5,176 nucleotides of DNA, taken from positions 1-5,176 of the forward strand of contig CALDDL010000290.1 in assembly GCA_937936675.1 (NCBI GenBank), in the 5' to 3' direction. Numbering within the stretch: position 1 is the stretch's first letter; every line of letters starts with the position of its first letter. The stretch comes from an uncultured bacterium (GTDB lineage Bacteria > Bacteroidota > Ignavibacteria > Ignavibacteriales > Melioribacteraceae). Of the stretch, positions 1 through 5,176 are shown in pieces. The notes under the pieces are model-generated. The model saw nothing but the letters and a program-made list of their open reading frames with translations, did not search any database and was not told the origin of the DNA. The position numbers and the translations under genes are program-made.

Positions 1-203
1 TTGACAATATTAAACGTCCTTTATTACCTGGTGAATATTTAATTATTACATCCATCGTAATCAATAATCGATTACCAGATTATGATGATGTTTTTAGGCG
101 TTATGTTAGATTCGAATGGTATAAAATAGCCAGAGGTAAATCACCAAAATATGATTATAACCCGAATAAATATATATTTCCGCACATACAAATAATTGAA
201 TAA
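1..203 (+). CDS. C-terminal end of an unidentified protein (5' partial)
   Basis: The frame beginning at base 3 is open from the window edge to a TAA at 201-203 and gives 66 residues, so only the C-terminus of the gene is present. The piece starts DNIKRPLLPGEYLI and ends PHIQIIE. It looks like the end of a beta-sandwich domain: a Pro-Gly turn (LLPGEY) leads into a hydrophobic strand (LIITSIVI), then a loop, then an aromatic strand (YVRFEWYKI) and a basic, Tyr/Asn/Pro-rich tail. This pattern resembles the C-terminal carbohydrate-binding domain of Wzt-type ABC transporter ATPases (O-antigen export), but the match is loose and I do not assign it. It ends 19 bases before the next start codon on the same strand, so co-transcription with the two secreted-protein genes is likely. 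The open frame, the clean stop and the tight spacing make it a real gene; its identity is unknown. Confidence 0.6.
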   Translation, partial: DNIKRPLLPGEYLIITSIVINNRLPDYDDVFRRYVRFEWYKIARGKSPKYDYNPNKYIFPHIQIIE

Positions 204-210
204 TTTAAGA

Positions 211-222
211 AAGGAGAAGGAG
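211..222 (+). promoter_or_regulatory. Duplicated Shine-Dalgarno AAGGAG that fixes the start at 223
   Basis: The sequence AAGGAGAAGGAG is two copies of AAGGAG in tandem. The first copy (211-216) lies 6 bases before the ATG at 223, which is good ribosome-binding spacing. The second copy abuts the ATG and is too close to work for it. A TTG in the same frame at 196 has no such sequence upstream and overlaps the end of the previous gene, so 223 is preferred. Confidence 0.75.
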
Positions 223-1884
223 ATGAGAAATAAATTATTTTTAATATTTCTAATACTTCTGTTTACATCACTAACCGGTTATTCAAGAGAATCTCTACAA
301 TCAGATATTATTTTTTCTACGAATATTTCCGATACTACGAAAATTACACGCCTCAACATTAATAATATCTCTACATCATTTACAAATAATGGACTCTCTG
401 ATCAAAACCTTGACCAGTTTTATGCATTTATTTTTCATAAAGACCTGTACTTAGAAACGTTTTATTGGACAGGATTTCTATGGGGCGGAAAAATTGATGG
501 TGAAGTAAGGGTTGGAGGAACTACTTATCGTTCAGGAATTAAGCCGGCAGGCGATGGAAATATTTATAGAGTAAGAAGAGATTATATAAACGGAGATGTA
601 TCAACTGAAATAAGAGAAAATGAAGGAACTGAAGAAGAGATTAGGGCAAAGTATAAACACGATTGGGATAACTGGCCCGCAAGCGAAGGTGCTCCTTATG
701 AAGACTTGAATAATAATGGAAGTTATGAACCGGAGATTGACATTCCGGGTATTCCTAATGCTGATCAAACTATCTGGTTCAAAGCAAATGATTTTGATAC
801 AACGCAAACAAAATACTTATATGGTTCATTACCGATGGGAATAGAACTCCAAGCAACATATTGGGCATATCACAGGGATTCTTCCTTAGATAATATGATT
901 TTCAGGAAGTATAAAATAATCAATAGAAGTACAAAAGAAATAAAACAGATGTATTGCTCTATATTTACTGATCCGGATATTGGGCATGTTGGGAATGATT
1001 ATGTAGGATATGATTGGGTAAATAGTCTTGCTTATGTATATAATTCTTCTGATGTAGATGAGGCATTAAATTATCCACCGCATTCAGCCGGATTTTGCCT
1101 GTTAAAAGGACCAACTGTACATAAAGAAAATATCGGTGTATCGTCATTCAATTTTTATGTAAATGGAAGTGTTGATTACCATAATCCGGTATATTTATCT
1201 TATAATGATGGAACATTGATGATGTATAATCTTTTTCAAGGGAAACCAACGGAAGATAATTATTACAAGATACCTGATGAATACGGAGGAGGATATACAC
1301 CATTCCCATTGGCAGGGGATCCAGTTACAGGAGAAGGATGGCTTGATGGCACAGTAAAAGGTCCTGATGGGCATTTGTATGGACCCGGGAATAGGAATAT
1401 GGGATTTTCCACAGGGGAGTTTGATCTAAAACCTGGAGAATTTCAGGAGATAATATATTCACAGTTATGTGCCGGAGGGATAGGATATTCTTCGAGATTT
1501 GAAGGGATAGATTCCTTAAGAGCTCATTCAAAATTTGCAAAGGAATTTTATAAAACTATTTCTGATAAGATAACATCAATAGAAAAAGAAGAAGAAAATA
1601 TTCCAGCAAATTATATGTTGTATCAAAATTATCCAAACCCATTTAATCCAACAACAACCATAGAATATAACCTCCCAATAGAAAGTAACGTAAAACTTGA
1701 AATATATAATTCACTGGGGCAATTGGTGAATATATTAGTCAAGGGTTATCAAAATGCAGGAAGGCAAAAAGTAATTTGGAATGGGAAGAATCTGACGGGA
1801 AGTTCAGCAGCGAGCGGAATATACTTTTACCGGTTGCAGGCAAGTGAATTTACACAAACAATGAAGATGATTTTTATAAAATAG
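223..1884 (+). CDS. Secreted protein with T9SS type A C-terminal sorting domain, function unknown
   Basis: The product has 553 residues counted from the ATG at 223. Residues 1-21 (MRNKLFLIFLILLFTSLTGYS) form a classical Sec signal peptide with a basic start and a long hydrophobic core, and no lipobox Cys. The body, about 22-455, carries acidic motifs typical of metal-binding loops: D161-L-N-N-N-G-S-Y-E-P (calcium-loop-like) followed by PGIPNADQTIW at 175-185, then YWAYHRD at 213-219, then TDPDIG at 249-254 and NDYVGYD at 258-264, then YNSSD and AGF-x3-KGP near 273-297. From memory, this order of motifs recurs in a family of large T9SS cargo proteins in Ignavibacteria and related phyla that has no assigned function. 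Residues about 467-553 are the sorting tail: NYPNPFNP at 469-476, NVKLEIYNSLGQ, a GR-containing turn, GIYFYRL, and a final MIFIK. The protein is probably exported by Sec and then by T9SS to the surface. It is followed after 11 bases by a second cargo gene. The secretion call is strong; the function is unknown. Confidence 0.9.
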   Translation: MRNKLFLIFLILLFTSLTGYSRESLQSDIIFSTNISDTTKITRLNINNISTSFTNNGLSDQNLDQFYAFIFHKDLYLETFYWTGFLWGGKIDGEVRVGGTTYRSGIKPAGDGNIYRVRRDYINGDVSTEIRENEGTEEEIRAKYKHDWDNWPASEGAPYEDLNNNGSYEPEIDIPGIPNADQTIWFKANDFDTTQTKYLYGSLPMGIELQATYWAYHRDSSLDNMIFRKYKIINRSTKEIKQMYCSIFTDPDIGHVGNDYVGYDWVNSLAYVYNSSDVDEALNYPPHSAGFCLLKGPTVHKENIGVSSFNFYVNGSVDYHNPVYLSYNDGTLMMYNLFQGKPTEDNYYKIPDEYGGGYTPFPLAGDPVTGEGWLDGTVKGPDGHLYGPGNRNMGFSTGEFDLKPGEFQEIIYSQLCAGGIGYSSRFEGIDSLRAHSKFAKEFYKTISDKITSIEKEEENIPANYMLYQNYPNPFNPTTTIEYNLPIESNVKLEIYNSLGQLVNILVKGYQNAGRQKVIWNGKNLTGSSAASGIYFYRLQASEFTQTMKMIFIK

Positions 1885-1890
1885 AGAGGA
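1885..1890 (+). promoter_or_regulatory. Ribosome binding site of the beta-helix/TPR gene
   Basis: AGAGGA lies just after the TAG stop of the preceding gene and ends 5 bases before the ATG at 1896. With only 11 bases between the genes there is no room for a separate promoter in the gap, which supports one transcript for both. Confidence 0.6.
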
Positions 1891-1895
1891 AAATC

Positions 1896-4052
1896 ATGAA
1901 AACATTTTCAAGAAACATAATGTTATTTATATTTCTATGTTTATCGATTGAGGCTCAAGAAAAATGGATGCTGCTTGATAAACAACCAGAAATTTATTTT
2001 AATTTTTATGATTCAGATGGAGCAAACTATGTTGTACACGCTCTTTACTATCTGAATGGACCAATATTTGATGAAAATGGTAAATTAACTCAAGATTATG
2101 ATGAAGCATGGGACAATGTTTTAGTATTACCAAATATATGGTCAGAGCATGTTGGATTTGATCATATCAATTCTCCCAATGCTGGTCTAGATGGATGTGA
2201 AGTTGTTGCATTCGGATATTATAGAATTAATATACTTCGTAAAACTCAAACATTCTCATTCTTTTTAAATCTTAGACATTATTCAGAAGGATTTAATGAT
2301 ATGCAGTTTAGCGTATATGCCAATAATTCTCAAGGGATATATGATGTCAAACATTATTATGGAGATCAATTTATTGAAACTGTTTATCAAAATCAGGTTA
2401 TTAATTGTTGGGATCGATTGGGAGAACAACAGGATCTTTCTCATTTTTTTAATTCCTCCGATACCATCATTTCCGATCTGACTATTAGTAACGAAAATTA
2501 TAATAATATCTCCGGTAATTTAACTATAAATAATGGAGTATTACTCACACTCAATAATGCAAATTTGCAATTTGGTTATAATTCTGGTTTAATTGTAAAT
2601 GGATCAATTTCTGCAAACTCTGTTTCTTTCACTAATAACTCCTCTACTTCAAATTGGAATGGAATACAATTTAATAGTGGCAGCACAGGTAATTTAGATT
2701 ACTGCACGATAACTAATGCAAGTACAGGAATTTATTGCTACAATTCTTCACCTACGATTAAACATTCCACACTTGATTATAACGGAACAGGACTTAGTTG
2801 TAACGAGTATTCAAGCCCTGTCTTGGTGGGCAATAACTTCAGGAACAACACAAGCTACGGACTAAGGCTAAATAATTATAGTTCACCAAATCTTACAGAT
2901 AATGGATATCCGGGTACAAATGTAATTAGGAATAATACAACTGGAATATTTGCTTCATACAGTAGCAATCCTAATTTGAATGGATATATGACTTATGGAA
3001 ACAGCGTGTTTAATAACAGTAGCTATGAAATAATGGCATATTATTACTGTACAGTGAACGCAGATAGAGTATTCTGGAATGCAGTTCCCCCACCAAGCAG
3101 TGAATTTGCAACAATAGGCTCAACAATAAACCGAAATTATCCATTATCTACCAATCCAAATCCCAACCGTTCGATAATCGAAAAAGGTATGCCGGTAAAT
3201 TTCATTGCTTCTTCTGAAACAATCTCTTACGATATTGCAGAAGATGACCTATCACAAGCATTAGAAATGCAGAGGCAAAAAAGATATGATGAAGCAATAG
3301 TTCTTTTTCTTGAAGTATTTAAGAAGAACAAAGATGAACTAGTTGGTAAATATGCTCTTACAAAAATTGAAGAATGTTTTACTCAATCGGGAAGGAAAGA
3401 TTATTTATCGTTCTCTGAAAAAGAGATAAAACCAAATATTCCAGTAGGAAACGAGACTTATGTAATAGCACTTGAATTAGAGGCGCATCAGATGGTAAAT
3501 ACAGGTGAGTATTCAGAAGCAATTAATAATCTCACCACCATCTTAACCAAATATAACTTAAATGAAAATATAGAAAAGAATACTTTATTTACTCTCGGCA
3601 GTTTTTATACACTTTTCTCAAATAATAAAACAGATGCAGATAATTATTACAATACCTTAAAAACAAAATATCCCGAAGATGACTTAACAAGTCAGATAGA
3701 AATAATAAAGGGAATGGGTAATAGTTTAGAAGGTGATAAAAAGATAATATTACCAAATCCTGAAATAAAGTCAGAATCGATAAATAATAACGCAGAGATA
3801 AGTATATCAAACTATCCAAATCCATTCAATCCAGAAACCACCATAAGCTTTAGTTTACCACAGAGCGGGAATGTGAAATTATTAATATATGATGTACTTG
3901 GCAGAGAGGTATTTAGTATAGCAGAAGGATATCATGAATCAGGCAGACATGAAGTGAAGTTTGATGGGAGGTCATTATCGACGGGGATATATTTCTACGT
4001 GCTTGAAACGGGAGGAAAGAGATTTACAAACAAAATGATTTTAATGAAGTAA
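1896..4052 (+). CDS. Secreted mosaic protein: unknown N-terminal domain, parallel beta-helix, TPR-like repeats, T9SS sorting domain
   Basis: The product has 718 residues. Residues 1-20 are a signal peptide (MKTFSRNIMLFIFLCLSIEA) with likely cleavage before QEKW; the Cys at 15 is not in a lipobox. Residues 21 to about 185 form a domain I do not recognise, rich in aromatic residues, with a D39-S-D-G motif and likely beta structure. Residues about 190-400 are an Asn/Ser/Gly/Tyr-rich right-handed parallel beta-helix: strands such as LTISN, LTINNGVLLTL and GIQFNSG, then 22-28-residue rungs marked by (Y/N)SSP. No catalytic pectate-lyase-type residues can be identified. Residues about 450-598 are helical and TPR-like, for example ALEMQRQKRYDEAIVLF at 455-471 and ALELEAHQMVNTGEYSEAI at 525-543, ending KTKYPEDD. 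Residues about 639-718 are the T9SS tail: NYPNPFNPETTISFSLP, NVKLLIYDVLGREV, GIYFYVLE, final MILMK. It is probably exported to the cell surface and may bind glycans or proteins there. It follows another T9SS cargo gene by 11 bases and precedes a strong terminator. Domain calls are by eye. Confidence 0.9.
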   Translation: MKTFSRNIMLFIFLCLSIEAQEKWMLLDKQPEIYFNFYDSDGANYVVHALYYLNGPIFDENGKLTQDYDEAWDNVLVLPNIWSEHVGFDHINSPNAGLDGCEVVAFGYYRINILRKTQTFSFFLNLRHYSEGFNDMQFSVYANNSQGIYDVKHYYGDQFIETVYQNQVINCWDRLGEQQDLSHFFNSSDTIISDLTISNENYNNISGNLTINNGVLLTLNNANLQFGYNSGLIVNGSISANSVSFTNNSSTSNWNGIQFNSGSTGNLDYCTITNASTGIYCYNSSPTIKHSTLDYNGTGLSCNEYSSPVLVGNNFRNNTSYGLRLNNYSSPNLTDNGYPGTNVIRNNTTGIFASYSSNPNLNGYMTYGNSVFNNSSYEIMAYYYCTVNADRVFWNAVPPPSSEFATIGSTINRNYPLSTNPNPNRSIIEKGMPVNFIASSETISYDIAEDDLSQALEMQRQKRYDEAIVLFLEVFKKNKDELVGKYALTKIEECFTQSGRKDYLSFSEKEIKPNIPVGNETYVIALELEAHQMVNTGEYSEAINNLTTILTKYNLNENIEKNTLFTLGSFYTLFSNNKTDADNYYNTLKTKYPEDDLTSQIEIIKGMGNSLEGDKKIILPNPEIKSESINNNAEISISNYPNPFNPETTISFSLPQSGNVKLLIYDVLGREVFSIAEGYHESGRHEVKFDGRSLSTGIYFYVLETGGKRFTNKMILMK
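2739..3044 (+). repeat. Protein-level beta-helix rungs with (Y/N)SSP signature
   Basis: Within the second cargo protein, residues about 282-383 repeat a rung of the form 'SSP-x-L-x(n)-N-N-x-T/S-x-G-I/L'. The conserved prolines fall at residues 286, 308, 331 and 359, spacings of 22, 23 and 28. NNT-type turns precede the Gly-hydrophobic strand in most rungs (NGTGLSC, NNTSYGLRL, NNTTGIFA). This spacing is what one coil of a right-handed parallel beta-helix requires. The DNA itself has diverged and is not a simple tandem repeat. Confidence 0.6.
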
Positions 4053-4060
4053 GAAAATCC

Positions 4061-4096
4061 AAAAGGCTTAGCAAGATTTTACTAAGCCTTTTTTTT
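4061..4096 (+). terminator. Rho-independent terminator of the secreted-protein operon
   Basis: A perfect 11-base-pair stem (AAAAGGCTTAG at 4061-4071 pairing with CTAAGCCTTTT at 4082-4092) encloses a 10-base loop and runs into an unbroken T tract of eight bases (4089-4096). It starts 8 bases after the stop codon at 4050-4052. Read on the minus strand the same stem has only a four-base T run followed by GG, so it would act at best weakly for the convergent ATPase gene. Confidence 0.9.
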
Positions 4097-4110
4097 AAAA
4101 ACCGGGCATG

Positions 4111-4144
4111 TAAAATAATTAACGCAAATAGTTTGTGGCGTTAA
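4111..4144 (-). terminator. Possible terminator hairpin of the metal ATPase gene
   Basis: On the minus strand, TTAACGC (4144-4138) pairs with GCGTTAA (4125-4119) across a 12-base loop and is followed by TTATTTTA (4118-4111). It begins 9 bases past the ATPase stop codon. The stem has 7 pairs and is AT-rich, and the T tract is broken by an A, so termination may be weak. The stronger hairpin at 4061-4092 lies just beyond as a possible back-up. Confidence 0.45.
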
Positions 4145-4153
4145 AAAACTTTT

Positions 4154-5176
4154 TTAATGTTTCATTACACGCATTGAATTAAGAATAGCGATTATAGCCA
4201 CGCCCATATCTCCGAAAACCGCTTCCCACATTGATGCAACACCCATCACACCGAGAACAATAAAGAATATTTTTATACCCATAGCGAAACCGATATTCTG
4301 CCAAACTATTTTTCTTGTCCGCTTTGCTATTTCTATTGCAGTAACAATTTTTTCTGGTGAATCAGTCATTAAAACTATATCAGCCGTTTCCACGGCAGCG
4401 TCTGAGCCAAGTGCACCCATTGCAATTCCTATATCGGCACGTGCTAAAACGGGTGCATCGTTTATTCCATCCCCAACAAAAGCGACTTTATCACCTTTTG
4501 CCGATTCTGCTATAATTTTTTCGATATGATTTACTTTATCTTCGGGGAGTAATTCATAAAAGTATTTAGTGATATTTAATTTTTTCGCATAAGTTTCAGC
4601 AGCAGTTTTATTGTCTCCGGTAAGCATGACAGAATTAATACCCATATCATCCAATGATTTAATCGTTCCTTCAGCTCCCGATTTTAATGAATCGGAAATG
4701 ATAATATAACCTGCATAAACTGAATCGATTGCCAGATGTATTACAGTACCTTCAACATCACATCTGCCATGCTCAATATTTTCAATATGAAGAAGGCGAT
4801 CATTGCCAACAAGAATTTCTTTTCCATTTACATTTGCAATAATTCCTTTACCGCTTAATTCTTTATGATCCGTAATTAAAGAGGATTCAATAGTATCTTT
4901 ATAGGCTTCAAGAACAGATTTAGCAATGGGGTGATTAGAGTTTGATTCTGCATAAGCGGCATATCGCAGAATTTCATCTTTATCAAATCCATTTTCTACA
5001 ATGATTTCCGAAACCTTAAATTCACCTTTAGTAAGAGTGCCGGTCTTATCAAATACAACTGTTTTCATTTTTGTCAAAGCATCTAGGAAGTTAGAACCTT
5101 TAACTAAAATTCCTTTTTTAGAAGCACCTCCAATTCCACCGAAATAACCAAGAGGAATACTAATCACTAAAGCGCA
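4154..5176 (-). CDS. Heavy-metal translocating P1B-type ATPase, probably Zn2+/Cd2+/Pb2+ class (5' partial)
   Basis: This is an inner-membrane pump that uses ATP to export metal ions from the cytoplasm. The 340 visible residues run from the window edge to the TAA at 4156-4154. Numbered from the edge: C1-A-L-V completes the CPC metal site of the central transmembrane helix; DKTGTLT at 43-49 holds the phosphorylated Asp43; NHPIA at 81-85 has the P1B His-Pro pair that orients ATP; GKGIIA at 109-114 is the nucleotide-domain glycine motif; TGDN at 186-189 and GDGINDAP at 235-242 are the P-domain hinge and Mg2+ site. The last two membrane helices are at about 295-313 and 317-335. They carry NIGFAMGIK with Lys302 and GDMGVA with Asp323, the pair characteristic of the ZntA/CadA subgroup (P1B-2). 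The Cu-class YN and MxxSS motifs are absent. About half of the protein is missing: the N-terminal metal-binding region, earlier helices and A-domain lie off the right edge. The GTG at 5167-5165 is not a start, because it falls inside the CPC helix. All visible catalytic motifs are intact. Confidence 0.95.
   Translation of the reverse strand, partial: CALVISIPLGYFGGIGGASKKGILVKGSNFLDALTKMKTVVFDKTGTLTKGEFKVSEIIVENGFDKDEILRYAAYAESNSNHPIAKSVLEAYKDTIESSLITDHKELSGKGIIANVNGKEILVGNDRLLHIENIEHGRCDVEGTVIHLAIDSVYAGYIIISDSLKSGAEGTIKSLDDMGINSVMLTGDNKTAAETYAKKLNITKYFYELLPEDKVNHIEKIIAESAKGDKVAFVGDGINDAPVLARADIGIAMGALGSDAAVETADIVLMTDSPEKIVTAIEIAKRTRKIVWQNIGFAMGIKIFFIVLGVMGVASMWEAVFGDMGVAIIAILNSMRVMKH

Noticed and set aside
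703..740. Dockerin-like DLNNNGSYEP motif in the first cargo protein
   Set aside because: A dockerin needs two such calcium loops with helices in about 60-70 residues. Only one is present and the surroundings do not fit.
601..807. Minus-strand open frame of 68 codons inside the first cargo gene
   Set aside because: It lies wholly antisense to a well-supported gene, has no recognisable domain, and reads like a shadow of acidic plus-strand codons.
965..1540. Two further minus-strand open frames (965-1147 and 1325-1540)
   Set aside because: Both are antisense to the same gene, with Leu/His-rich translations and no domain. I judge them chance frames.
1923..1958. Lipoprotein signal in the second cargo protein (Cys at residue 15)
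   Set aside because: The residues before the Cys are IFL, with no Gly/Ala/Ser at -1. The Cys is within the hydrophobic core, and cleavage after Ala20 fits better.
2296..2481. Plus-strand open frame of 61 codons in another frame of the second cargo gene
   Set aside because: It is out of frame inside a continuous gene with clear domains. The translation is low complexity and Ile-rich.
2463..3095. Pectate lyase or other polysaccharide-degrading enzyme call for the beta-helix
   Set aside because: The fold fits, but no catalytic Asp/Arg/Lys cluster of a known lyase or hydrolase could be recognised, so no enzyme activity is claimed.
3589..3825. Minus-strand open frame of 78 codons, Leu/Tyr-rich
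   Set aside because: It is antisense to the TPR-like segment. The apparent hydrophobicity comes from reverse-complemented Asn/Lys/Glu codons.
5165..5167. GTG as the true start of the ATPase gene
   Set aside because: The frame continues to the window edge with Cys-Ala-Leu before it, and this Val sits inside the conserved CPC-containing membrane helix.
4154..5176. Copper exporter (CopA-type) reading of the ATPase
   Set aside because: The YN and MxxSS signatures of Cu pumps are missing from the last two helices, which carry Lys302 and Asp323 of the Zn/Cd type.

Overview
The window is AT-rich, tightly packed bacterial DNA. Two adjacent secreted proteins end in a 'NYPNPFNP' C-terminal module of the type IX secretion system (T9SS) sorting kind. 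This points to the Bacteroidota/Chlorobi/Ignavibacteriota side of the tree. The exact 'YPNPFNP' wording, the low GC and the usable Shine-Dalgarno sequences fit an Ignavibacteria-like organism best, but Calditrichota, Marinimicrobia and similar candidate phyla use the same tail, so the assignment is an inference.

Layout. (1) Positions 1-203 (+) hold the last 66 codons of an unidentified protein cut by the left edge. (2) After a 19-base gap, 223-1884 (+) encodes a 553-residue exported protein with a signal peptide, a large body with Asp/Asn-rich, probably calcium-binding motifs, and a T9SS tail. (3) After an 11-base gap, 1896-4052 (+) encodes a 718-residue exported protein. It has a signal peptide, an unassigned N-terminal domain, a parallel beta-helix, a TPR-like helical segment and a T9SS tail. 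(4) 4053-4153 is a short convergent intergenic region with a strong rho-independent terminator for the plus-strand genes and a weaker hairpin suited to the minus-strand gene. (5) 4154-5176 (-) is the C-terminal 340 residues of a heavy-metal P1B-type ATPase, probably of the Zn/Cd/Pb class. The right edge cuts it exactly at the last Cys of the expected CPC motif.

The three plus-strand genes are close enough to form one transcription unit ending at the terminator at 4061-4096. Genes 2 and 3 probably cross the inner membrane by Sec and the outer membrane by T9SS, ending at the cell surface or outside the cell. Their roles cannot be read from the sequence. The metal ATPase is a separate, convergent transcription unit with no visible functional link to them. 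The most unusual item is the mosaic architecture of the third gene (new N-terminal domain, beta-helix, TPR, T9SS tail). I see no CRISPR array, insertion sequence, RNA gene or phage gene.
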